The translations under genes were made by a program, and so were the position numbers. Shown here in pieces: positions 16,030 through 24,773 of a stretch of DNA of 64,000 nt. The notes below the pieces were generated by a model that was not told where the DNA came from, ran no database searches, and was given only the letters and a program-made list of their open reading frames with translations. How positions within the stretch are numbered: position 1 is the stretch's first letter; each line of letters starts with the position of its first letter. The stretch covers positions 10,242-74,241 of the forward strand of contig JAEYRW010000104.1 of the NCBI GenBank assembly GCA_023435435.1. Reading direction: 5' to 3'. This stretch comes from Bacillota bacterium (lineage in GTDB: Bacteria; Bacillota; Clostridia; Christensenellales; Aristaeellaceae).

Positions 16030-17870
16030 AGACACTTTCTGCGCATGCGCGCGATGAAGAAGCCTTCGATGCCGTCCCGGTGCTGGAAGAGCTGGATCAT
16101 GCCGTCCTTCGCCCGCGGGCGGAGGGTTTCGGGCAGGTAATCGACGTCCGTTTCGGGCGCGAACTGCGGATTGTGGGCAAGAAAATCGCGCACCTGGTTT
16201 TCATTCTCCTCCGGGAGAATGGTGCAGGTGGAGTACACGAAAAGCCCGCCTACCTTCACAAGGCTTGCGCAGTTTTCGAGGATTTCCCGCTGAATCTTCA
16301 CAAGATCCTGAACGTCCGATCGGCTGAACTTGAGCCGCAGGTCGGGCTTGTCGGCCATGACGCCCAGCCCCGAACAGGGCGCGTCCACGAGAACCGCATC
16401 CAGAAACGCCTCGAACGGTTCGTAAGGCGTGCGCGCGTCGCGCACGGTGGGCCGCAGATTGTAGAGCTTCAGGCGCCGCCCCGCCGCGCGGATGAGCTCC
16501 ACACGGTGCTCATGCACGTCCCACGCGTAGACGCGGCCCGTGCCGTTCATCGCCTCGCACAGAAGCGCGCTCTTGCCGCCGGGCGCCGCGCAGGCGTCCA
16601 GTATGTTCATGCCGGGCTTCGGCTCCACCGCCAGCGCGGCAAGCATCGAACCCTCGCCCTGAATGGAGAACATGCCCGTCCGGTAGCCCTCGAGGTTTGC
16701 AAGCGCGCCCGCGTTTTCGCACAGGAACGCGTGGGGCACGAGGCCCGCCTCCCACTTGATGCCTTTTTCGGTCAATTCGTTCCCCAACGCCTCGTCCGTG
16801 GTGGTCATGAGGTTCGGACGCACCGTCTGCGTGCGCGTTTCAGGCAGATAGGAGGCGATTTTGCCCGCCTCCTCCTCGCCAAAGGTCTCGACCAGCTTTT
16901 CCATGAGCTCCGGCACGACGGAGTGTTCGACGCTCAGCGAAACCTCCTCCTCGCCCTCCTTGGGCGCGAGAAGCTCGCCCGCGTCCCGGGCGCGGACAAC
17001 GTTGCGCAATACGCCGTTGACAAAGCCGCTCACGCGCTGTCCCTTGACGGTGCGCGCCTGCTTCACCGCCTCGTCCACCGCGGCGTGGTCCGGCACCCTG
17101 TCGAGGTAGAGAAGCTGCGCGCATGCCACGTGGAGGACATCCGAAATTTCCGGCTCCACGTTTCGGGCAAACGCCTTGAGAATGTGGGCGATGCGGATGC
17201 GGTTCTCGACGGCGGCGTAGAAGATGCTCGTCGCGAGCCGCCGGTCGTCGGGCAGAAGGTGCGCCGACTCGAGCTGCCGGTCGAGGGCCTGCGCGGCGAA
17301 AGCGCCGTTCATGGCGACGTCCTTGAGCGCGCCCAGCGCCACGTCCCGGGCGCTCATCCGCACACGCGGCGCGAACCGCCGCTCGCCGTCCATGGGCTTG
17401 TCAAAGCTGCGCGGCTTCCACTCCCCATCCATGGGCTTGTCAAAGCTGCGCGGCTTCCGCTCCCCATCCATGGGCTTGCCAAAGCTGCGCGGTTTACGAT
17501 CCCCATCCATGGGCTTGCCAAAGCTGCGCGGTTTACGCTCGCCGTCCATGGGCTTGCCAAAGCTGCGCGGCTTCCGCTCGCCGTCCATGGGCTTGCCAAA
17601 ACTGCGCGGCTTCCGCTCCCCATCCATGGGCTTGCCAAAGGTGCGCGGTTTCTGGTCGCCCTCCGCACGCGTTCCGTAAGGGCGGGGCTTGCGCTCCCCG
17701 TCCGCGCCCACCGCAGGCTTGCCGCCCGGGCGGGACGTCCGCCTGCCGGTTGGCCCCTTTTGATCTGCTCCGCGCGTTCCCCTCGCGCCCCCAAATGTAT
17801 CGCCGGGTTTTTTTGGCATATACGGCCCTTTCGCGCCCGGTTTCTCGCCGGGCTCCCTCATCTTTTTCAT
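16026..17870 (-). CDS. rsmB: 16S rRNA (cytosine967-C5)-methyltransferase RsmB with repeat-bearing N-terminal extension
   Basis: 614 residues; usual RsmB is about 430-450. The first ~165 residues are basic and disordered, with seven 13-residue repeats of the form DGERKPRSFGKPM. A NusB-like RNA-binding domain follows (from ARDVALGALKDVAMNG), then the SAM methyltransferase domain with DACAAPGGKS, DAPCSGLG and YSTCTI (the two catalytic Cys). The ATG overlaps the fmt stop and has AGGGG upstream. The repeated basic region probably adds RNA affinity, which is an inference. Its copy number may vary because the DNA is a 39-bp tandem repeat. Confidence 0.94.
   Translation of the reverse strand: MKKMREPGEKPGAKGPYMPKKPGDTFGGARGTRGADQKGPTGRRTSRPGGKPAVGADGERKPRPYGTRAEGDQKPRTFGKPMDGERKPRSFGKPMDGERKPRSFGKPMDGERKPRSFGKPMDGDRKPRSFGKPMDGERKPRSFDKPMDGEWKPRSFDKPMDGERRFAPRVRMSARDVALGALKDVAMNGAFAAQALDRQLESAHLLPDDRRLATSIFYAAVENRIRIAHILKAFARNVEPEISDVLHVACAQLLYLDRVPDHAAVDEAVKQARTVKGQRVSGFVNGVLRNVVRARDAGELLAPKEGEEEVSLSVEHSVVPELMEKLVETFGEEEAGKIASYLPETRTQTVRPNLMTTTDEALGNELTEKGIKWEAGLVPHAFLCENAGALANLEGYRTGMFSIQGEGSMLAALAVEPKPGMNILDACAAPGGKSALLCEAMNGTGRVYAWDVHEHRVELIRAAGRRLKLYNLRPTVRDARTPYEPFEAFLDAVLVDAPCSGLGVMADKPDLRLKFSRSDVQDLVKIQREILENCASLVKVGGLFVYSTCTILPEENENQVRDFLAHNPQFAPETDVDYLPETLRPRAKDGMIQLFQHRDGIEGFFIARMRRKCL
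17379..17657 (-). repeat. 39-bp tandem repeat, seven units, inside rsmB
   Basis: The word CATGGGCTTG recurs at 17391, 17430, 17469, 17508, 17547, 17586 and 17625, exactly 39 bp apart. Units differ by a few, mostly silent, bases (TTCCGCTC versus TTTACGCTC). The period is a multiple of three, so gain or loss of units keeps the reading frame. Confidence 0.95.
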
Positions 17871-18856
17871 TGATCTTCCCCTGCCGGGCAAACCTTGAGT
17901 TCGCTCACATGCGTCCCCTGCGCGCCGAGCAGTGCACCGCATTCAATGCACTTCCCCGCGAGGTACTGCCGGGCACGCATCCGCTTTCCGTTGGGTGCCT
18001 GCATCTCCTCGATTTCAAGCGCACCCGCGCCGCACGCGATGACGAGCCCCTTCTTCGGCGACGATTCGAGAATCGTGCCCGGCGCGGCGTCCGGCGCGCC
18101 CTCCACCGCCTTGGCCCGGTAGATTTTCAGGGTTCCGCAGTCGTACTGTGTATAGGCACACGGCCACGGATTGAGTCCCCGGACGAGATTCGCCACCGTC
18201 CGGGCGTCCTTCCCCCAGTCGATCTCGCCCATGGACTTGTCGAGCATCGGCTCGTAGGTTGCAAGCGCCTCGTCCTGCCTGATCGGAGCGATTCCGCCCT
18301 TCAGGTATTTCTCCAGCGTCTCGACGAGCAGCGCCGCGCCGATCCGGGAAAGCCGCTCGCTCAGTTCGCCCGCGGTTTCGTCTTCCCCGATCCCGATGGC
18401 GCGCGAAAGCAGCATGTCACCCGTGTCGAGTCCGGCGTCTGTGAGCATGGTGGTAACGCCCGTCTCCTTTTCGCCCGCAAGGATGGCCCAATTGATGGGC
18501 GCGGCCCCTCTGTGCCTGGGCAAAAGCGAGGCATGCACGTTGACCGTGCCGTATTTGGGCACCTCAAGGAGCTTTTTCGACAAAATCTGCCCGAACGCCG
18601 CCGTCACCACGACATCCGGCTTCAGGGCGCGCATCTGGTCGAGGCCTTCCTGCTTTCTGACGCGCTCAAACTGGAAGACCGGCACGCCGCGCTCCTCCGC
18701 GCGCGATTTCACGGCGCAGCAGGCGATTCTGTGCCCGCGCCCTACGGGGCGGTCCGGCTGCGTGAACGCGCCGACGACCCCGTAACCCGCGTCGAGAAGC
18801 GCGTCCAGAGACGGCACCGCGAAGTCGGGCGTGCCCATGAAGACTACCCGGGTCAT
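17867..18856 (-). CDS. fmt: Methionyl-tRNA formyltransferase
   Basis: 329 residues. It formylates initiator Met-tRNA. VVFMGTPDFAVPSL opens the Rossmann domain; VNVHASLLPRHRGAAPINW carries the conserved Asn/His and SLLP loop, and DAGLDTGDML contains the catalytic Asp. A C-terminal OB-like domain follows. The final ~20 residues (ECGALLGAQGTHVSELKVCP) run slightly past the usual end. It overlaps def by 4 bp, the usual def-fmt pair. Confidence 0.97.
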   Translation of the reverse strand: MTRVVFMGTPDFAVPSLDALLDAGYGVVGAFTQPDRPVGRGHRIACCAVKSRAEERGVPVFQFERVRKQEGLDQMRALKPDVVVTAAFGQILSKKLLEVPKYGTVNVHASLLPRHRGAAPINWAILAGEKETGVTTMLTDAGLDTGDMLLSRAIGIGEDETAGELSERLSRIGAALLVETLEKYLKGGIAPIRQDEALATYEPMLDKSMGEIDWGKDARTVANLVRGLNPWPCAYTQYDCGTLKIYRAKAVEGAPDAAPGTILESSPKKGLVIACGAGALEIEEMQAPNGKRMRARQYLAGKCIECGALLGAQGTHVSELKVCPAGEDQ

Positions 18857-19353
18857 ATTTCTTCCCCGGTTTCTTCGTCGTCCTCGCCGCGCATTTTATC
18901 CGTGACGTCCTCGATCATCTTGTCCGTATAGATGATCCCGTCCAGATGATCCAGCTCGTGACAGACCGCCATGGCGAAAAACTCGCTGTCGTCCTCGAGC
19001 TCGATTTCGTTTCCCGCCCGGTCCTGGGCGCGCACGCGTACCCTGGCTGGCCGCTCCACGGTGCCGCGCCGTCCGGGCACGGACAGACAGCCCTCCGCAT
19101 GGATCGCGGAGCCTTCCTGCCATGTGATTTCAGGGTTCACCAGCTCGATGATCCCCTCGCCCACGTCGATGACCACCACGCGCTTCAAAACGCCTACCTG
19201 GGGCGCGGCGAGCCCCGCGCCGTCCGCGTCGTACATGGTCTCCGCCATATCGTCCAGAAGCGTCCAAAGCCGCTTGTCAAATTTATCCACGCGGCGCGCG
19301 TGCTTGCGGAGCACGTCGTCCTCGCCGACCTTCACGATTTTCCGAATTGCCAT
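18853..19353 (-). CDS. def: Peptide deformylase
   Basis: 166 residues from the ATG of MAIRKIVKVGEDD (GGAGGG seven bases upstream; an in-frame start ten codons earlier lacks one). The three metal-site motifs are GAGLAAPQVG, EGCLSVPG and HELDHLDG, so it is an active-type enzyme that removes the N-formyl group from nascent proteins. It is coupled to fmt by an ATGA overlap. The 84 bp before it (19354-19437) show nothing beyond the ribosome binding site. Confidence 0.97.
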   Translation of the reverse strand: MAIRKIVKVGEDDVLRKHARRVDKFDKRLWTLLDDMAETMYDADGAGLAAPQVGVLKRVVVIDVGEGIIELVNPEITWQEGSAIHAEGCLSVPGRRGTVERPARVRVRAQDRAGNEIELEDDSEFFAMAVCHELDHLDGIIYTDKMIEDVTDKMRGEDDEETGEEI

Positions 19354-19437
19354 CTCAAACCCTCCCGCGGAGGCCGCACACATTGAACCAAAGCCGGTTC
19401 GCGCCCACGCATCTATCTATACCGCAAAACCCGAAAT

Positions 19438-21666
19438 TCATATCATATTCACGGGGTTTACCTCGAGCTCCGCCCGCACCCCCGCGCGCGGAATCTCCGA
19501 AAGGTCGCGCATTTTCTCCGTGACCCGACGGACGTCCCCCTTGAAATACATTTTCAAAAACACCTGATGCCGCGCTTCCCCGCGCAAAAGGGCGATGGGT
19601 GCCTCCACCGCGCGCATCTGGACAATGTTCTTCCGCTCACCGATTTCGTCGATGAAGCGATTGAGCGCGCTTTCGACTTCCTCAGCCGCCCGCACCGCGT
19701 CCTCCAGCGCCTTCGCGGTGAACACGATCCGCGCGATCACCGTAAAAGGCGGATAAAGCCCCATGCGCCGGTACTTGCTTTCCCGGTTGTAGAAGGCCCG
19801 GTAGTCCTGCTTTGCGGCGAGACGAATGGCGTAGTGGTCGGGATCGTAGGTCTGGACGATGACCCTTCCCGGCGCGTCCGACCGGCCCGCGCGGCCCGCC
19901 ACCTGAGTGATGAGCTGGAATGTGCGCTCGGTACTTCGGTAGTCCGGAAGATTGAGCGACATGTCCGCCGCCACGACGCCCACCAGGGTCACGTTGGGGA
20001 AATCCAGTCCCTTTGTTATCATCTGCGTGCCCACCAGCACGTTGGTCTCTCCCCTGCGGAACGCCTCGAGGATGCTTTCGTGGGAATCCTTTCGGGCTGT
20101 GGTGTCCAGATCCAGCCGGCCGATCCGCGCGTCCGGATAAAGCGTCCGCACGGCTTCCTCCACCTTTTGCGTGCCGCTGCCAAAGTATTTGATGTACTTG
20201 CTTCCGCAGCTTGGGCAGGCGCGCGGCGGGCGCATGACCTCGCCGCAGTAGTGGCACTTGAGCAGATCCTCCGTCTGGTGGTATGTCATGGTCACGTCGC
20301 AGTTCGGGCACTTGACGGCCTTGCCGCACGCGCGGCAGGAGACGAATGTCGAATACCCGCGCCGGTTGATGAACAGCATCGCCTGACGGCCCTCGTCCAG
20401 ACACTTGCGCAGCGCGGCCTGGAGGGGCGCGCTGAAGATGGCGTGGTTTCCCTTCTCCAGCTCGCTTCGCATGTCCACGATCTCCACCTCGGGAAGCGGC
20501 CTGTCCATGACCCGGGCCGTCAGTTCGATGAGCGTCAGCCGGTTTTGCGGCTTGACGCCCGGCAGGGCGCGCATGTAGGTCGCCACCGAGGGCGTCGCCG
20601 AGCCCAGAATCAGCACCGCGCCGGAGGCCCGCGCCCGCTCCGCCGCAACCTCGCGCGCGTCGTACCGGGGCCGCTTGTCCGACTGGTATGTATGCTCGTG
20701 TTCCTCGTCCACGACGATGAGGCCGATGTCGTGGGCGGGCGCGAAGATGGCAGAGCGCGCGCCGATCACCACCCGCGCCTCGCCCGAACGGATGCGCCGC
20801 CACTCGTCGAACCGCTCCCCCTTGGAAAGTCCCGAGTGCAGAACCGCCGCATCCGCGCCGAAGCGCGCGTGAAACCATCTGACCATCTGGGGCGTCAGCG
20901 CGATTTCGGGCACAAGCACGAGGGCGGCCTTCCCCATCTCCAGTGCATGCCGCGCGGCGCGGATATAAACCTCCGTCTTGCCGCTGCCCGTGACGCCGTG
21001 AAGCAGAAACCGTCCGCCCCCGGTCTCGAGTGCCCGGTCAATTTCGTCCACCGCGCGCGCCTGTTCGGGCATCAGGATGGGGTCGCCCGCGCCGTCGTCA
21101 ATCTTGAGGGCGGCGGGCGTCCTGCGCACCTGCGCGTCATAGACGCGCGCGATGCCCTTTTCGCAGAGCGCCCGGATTGCCTGGGCGTATTCCGGATGCT
21201 TCGCGGACTCGATCTCGCCCTGTTCCAGAAGCGCCACCAGCTCGAGCTGTTTCTTCGCGCGCGCGCTTTCTTTGAACGCCGCGAGCGCCTCGCCGGTTGC
21301 CGCGAGCGCCACGCGGCGCGCCGTTTTTTCCCGGACCCGGGCGCCGCGCATTTCCGCGGGAATCATGAGCCGGAGCGCGTCCACAAGGTTGCAGAGGCAG
21401 CGGTCCTTGAGCCACACGGCCAGCGCCATCTGCTCGGGTAAAATCACCGGATAGGGCAACACGAGCCGCTTCACGGGTTTGATCTTTTCGAGCGGGAGCG
21501 CCGTCTCGTCCGAAAGGGAAACCACGAAGCCGTCAATGGTGCGCGGCCCGAAGGGCACTGCCACCTGATGTCCCGGCAAAAGCTCCATCCCCGGGGGGGC
21601 CAAGTAGGTAAACAGACGGTCGACCTCGCTGGCCGAAAGATCGACGATGACGTTCGCAAAGCGCAT
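19438..21666 (-). CDS. priA: Primosomal replication helicase PriA
   Basis: 742 residues. PriA reloads the replisome at restarted forks. It has an N-terminal DNA-binding domain, then GVTGSGKTEVY (Walker A), DEEHEHTYQ (DEEH box), GSATPS, a zinc-binding insert with four Cys pairs (CRACGKAVKCPNC and CHYCGEV...CPSCGS), and GRAGRS near the end. The ATG overlaps the coaBC stop by one base (TGATG). Confidence 0.97.
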   Translation of the reverse strand: MRFANVIVDLSASEVDRLFTYLAPPGMELLPGHQVAVPFGPRTIDGFVVSLSDETALPLEKIKPVKRLVLPYPVILPEQMALAVWLKDRCLCNLVDALRLMIPAEMRGARVREKTARRVALAATGEALAAFKESARAKKQLELVALLEQGEIESAKHPEYAQAIRALCEKGIARVYDAQVRRTPAALKIDDGAGDPILMPEQARAVDEIDRALETGGGRFLLHGVTGSGKTEVYIRAARHALEMGKAALVLVPEIALTPQMVRWFHARFGADAAVLHSGLSKGERFDEWRRIRSGEARVVIGARSAIFAPAHDIGLIVVDEEHEHTYQSDKRPRYDAREVAAERARASGAVLILGSATPSVATYMRALPGVKPQNRLTLIELTARVMDRPLPEVEIVDMRSELEKGNHAIFSAPLQAALRKCLDEGRQAMLFINRRGYSTFVSCRACGKAVKCPNCDVTMTYHQTEDLLKCHYCGEVMRPPRACPSCGSKYIKYFGSGTQKVEEAVRTLYPDARIGRLDLDTTARKDSHESILEAFRRGETNVLVGTQMITKGLDFPNVTLVGVVAADMSLNLPDYRSTERTFQLITQVAGRAGRSDAPGRVIVQTYDPDHYAIRLAAKQDYRAFYNRESKYRRMGLYPPFTVIARIVFTAKALEDAVRAAEEVESALNRFIDEIGERKNIVQMRAVEAPIALLRGEARHQVFLKMYFKGDVRRVTEKMRDLSEIPRAGVRAELEVNPVNMI

Positions 21667-22850
21667 CAGAGCTTGAGAATCGCGTCGAGGATCGCGTCCG
21701 CCGCCTCGCGCTTGGTCATGAGGGGCTTTTCTTCCGCGCCGCCGGCTGTGACGATGGTGATGCGGTTGGTGTCCACCGAAAAGCCCGCGCCCGGCTGGGT
21801 CACGTCGTTGGCGATCACCATGTCGGCGTTCTTCCGCGTCATTTTTTTGCGGGCGTTTTCAATAAGGTCGTCTGTCTCCGCCGCGAACGCCACCAGAATC
21901 TGCCCGGGTTTCTTGCGCCGTCCCAGCTCCGCCGCGATGTCCGTGGTCTGGACGAGCCTGAGCGTCAGTCCGCCCGCGCTGTTTTTCTTGATTTTTTTGT
22001 CCGCCACCGCCTCGGGCGTAAAATCCGCCGGCGCGGCGGCCTGAATGACCACGTCCGAATCCGCGCCGCGGGCGAGCACCCTCTCGCACAGTTCTGCGGA
22101 GGAGCCGATGCGAACGAGCGCGACCCCAGCGGGCGGTTCAAGGGAAACCGGCCCCGTCACGAGTGTGACGTCCGCGCCGCGGTCCCGCGCGGCCTCGGCG
22201 ATGGCGTAACCCATTTTGCCCGAGGATCGGTTGGTGAGGTACCTGACCGGGTCGATCTTTTCGACGGTGGGCCCCGCCGTGACGAGCACGCGCTTCCCGG
22301 AGAAATCCGCGCCGCGCGATAAGATCCCTTCGATCGCCTCGACGATGGCGGCGGGCTCGGACATCCGGCCCACGTCGTCGTCACCGCAGGCGAGCAGCCC
22401 GCTCTCCGGGCCGACGGTCAGTACGCCGCGCGCGCGCAGCGTGTTCAAATTGTCCCGGCACGCGGCGTTTTTCCACATGCGGGTGTTCATCGCGGGCGCC
22501 AGAAGAACCGGGCACGTGACCGCCGCGGCGGTTGTGGTAATGAGGTCGTCGGCGATGCCCGCGGCCATCTTCCCGATGAAGTTGAATGTGGCCGGCGCAA
22601 CGACGAATGCGTCCGCCCACCGGGCGACGGCGATGTGATCCATCTCAAACTCGCGGGTAAACTGGTCGACATACGCGCGCTGACCGCTGAGCGTTTCAAG
22701 CGTCAGCGGTGCGATGAACTTGGTGGCGTTTTCGGACATCAAAACGCGCACGGCACAGCCGCGCTTCATGAGGCGGCTGACCAATTCCGCAGCCTTGTAG
22801 GCGGCGATGCCGCCTGTAACACCCACGGCGATCCTCTTTCCCTCAAGCAT
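21666..22850 (-). CDS. coaBC: Bifunctional phosphopantothenoylcysteine decarboxylase/phosphopantothenate-cysteine ligase
   Basis: 394 residues. It performs two steps of coenzyme A synthesis. The CoaC flavoprotein half (1-185) has GVTGGIAAYKA, MDHI with the active-site His, APAMNTRMW and GLLACGDDDVGR with the catalytic Cys. The CoaB half starts at KRVLVTAGPTVEKIDPVRY and holds the ADKKIKK Lys region. GAGGGGGG precedes the ATG. It sits between rpoZ and priA as in Bacillus. Confidence 0.96.
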   Translation of the reverse strand: MLEGKRIAVGVTGGIAAYKAAELVSRLMKRGCAVRVLMSENATKFIAPLTLETLSGQRAYVDQFTREFEMDHIAVARWADAFVVAPATFNFIGKMAAGIADDLITTTAAAVTCPVLLAPAMNTRMWKNAACRDNLNTLRARGVLTVGPESGLLACGDDDVGRMSEPAAIVEAIEGILSRGADFSGKRVLVTAGPTVEKIDPVRYLTNRSSGKMGYAIAEAARDRGADVTLVTGPVSLEPPAGVALVRIGSSAELCERVLARGADSDVVIQAAAPADFTPEAVADKKIKKNSAGGLTLRLVQTTDIAAELGRRKKPGQILVAFAAETDDLIENARKKMTRKNADMVIANDVTQPGAGFSVDTNRITIVTAGGAEEKPLMTKREAADAILDAILKL

Positions 22851-22880
22851 CCCATGCCCCCCTCGATTGTATCACAAACA

Positions 22881-22904
22881 AGCGAAAACCGTCTGATTTT
22901 CGCT
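22881..22904 (-). terminator. Weak hairpin between rpoZ and coaBC
   Basis: AGCGAAAA and TTTTCGCT form a perfect 8-bp stem followed on the minus strand by TGTTTGTG. The T-run is poor, so it more likely attenuates than ends transcription of the operon. Confidence 0.35.
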
Positions 22905-22927
22905 CGTCACGGCGTTTCCTTCCCGAC

Positions 22928-23149
22928 TCACCTAAGCAGGGGATCGTCTTCCTCTTCCACCCTTGTAAAGGCGATCAGCCCGCGCCGGATCTCCTCGATG
23001 GCGATGGAGAGGGGCTTGATCTCCTTGGTGTCGATGAGCGGCATGGCGCCTCCGATGAGTTCGCGCGCGCGCTTGGAGGCCTCGACGGCCAGCGTGTACC
23101 TGCAATCAACCTTCTGAAGAAGCTCGCCAATCGGCGGATCGATCATCAT
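22928..23149 (-). CDS. rpoZ: RNA polymerase omega subunit
   Basis: 73 residues. DCRYTLAVEASKRARELI is the omega signature that clamps the beta-prime C-terminus; the rest is charged and variable. The ATG lies eight bases after GGAGG, which is within the last codons of gmk, so it is coupled to gmk. The order gmk-rpoZ-coaBC is typical of Firmicutes. Confidence 0.95.
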   Translation of the reverse strand: MMIDPPIGELLQKVDCRYTLAVEASKRARELIGGAMPLIDTKEIKPLSIAIEEIRRGLIAFTRVEEEDDPLLR

Positions 23150-23150
23150 A

Positions 23151-23801
23151 TCAGTTGCCTCCCTTGGTCAAAGATTCTGTCAGTCCGTCCAAAAACGCGA
23201 TGTTCCTTTTTACCTCGAGGCGGCTCGCCTGTATGATGGCGTACACCTCTTCGGCGGCGGTTTCCAGCGCGTTCTCGACGACGCTCCAGTCCTGATGGAT
23301 GATTAAGTAATCGTAGTCGTACGCCTGTTTGATCTCGCTCGACGCGGTTCCCAGGCGTATGCGGATAACTTCCTCGGTTTCCGTATGTCGGTCGCGCAGC
23401 CGTTTTTCGATATTTTCGCGGCTGGGCGGGCTGACGAAGATGCCCTTCACCAGGTCGGGGTACTGGTTTTTTGCCTGTACGCAGCCCTGCACGTCGATCT
23501 CGAGAATGAGGTCGCGCCCCTTTGAAAGCTCTTCGACCACGACCGATTTCAGCGTTCCATAGCGATCCTGATGATGGACGTATGCCCACTCAAAGAACGC
23601 GCCTTCGGCGACCAGCCGATCGAATTCCTCGTTTGAAAGGAAATGATAATCGACGCCGTCCACCTCGTTGACGCGCGGTTTTCGAGTGGTACAGCTCACC
23701 GAGATGCCCACATCCGCATGCGTTTCGAGGACTTTTTTCACAATCATCGACTTTCCGGCACCCGCCGGGCCTGAAATCACGAACAGAGATCCGCTGGACA
23801 A
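23151..23801 (-). CDS. gmk: Guanylate kinase
   Basis: 216 residues from a TTG six bases after GGAGGG, giving (M)SSGSLFVISGPAGAGKS; no ATG lies nearby in this frame. SGPAGAGKSM is the P-loop, with CTTRKPRVNEVDGVDYHF and EFDRLVAEGAFFEWAYV the GMP-binding parts. It converts GMP to GDP. It follows yicC by 31 bp; remA, which lies between these genes in Bacillus, is absent. Confidence 0.95.
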   Translation of the reverse strand: MSSGSLFVISGPAGAGKSMIVKKVLETHADVGISVSCTTRKPRVNEVDGVDYHFLSNEEFDRLVAEGAFFEWAYVHHQDRYGTLKSVVVEELSKGRDLILEIDVQGCVQAKNQYPDLVKGIFVSPPSRENIEKRLRDRHTETEEVIRIRLGTASSEIKQAYDYDYLIIHQDWSVVENALETAAEEVYAIIQASRLEVKRNIAFLDGLTESLTKGGN

Positions 23802-23832
23802 TGGTATCCCTCCGTCTGTTTGTTGCGGCGCG

Positions 23833-24696
<864 letters not shown>

Positions 24697-24730
24697 ATCC
24701 TCACCCCCTCCGCCGACATTTCAATATCAG

Positions 24731-24739
24731 ATTATATCA
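24731..24739 (-). promoter_or_regulatory. Extended -10 promoter of the yicC-rpe operon
   Basis: Minus strand TGATATAAT (TGn plus TATAAT). No good -35 hexamer is seen 17 bp upstream, consistent with an extended -10 promoter. Confidence 0.6.
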
Positions 24740-24773
24740 TATTTTTGTTGTCCCCGCACGCGTTGTCCGAAAT

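Noticed and set aside
17379..17657. CRISPR array or transposon repeat in the 39-bp tandem repeat
   Set aside because: Units abut without spacers and translate in frame into the RsmB extension.
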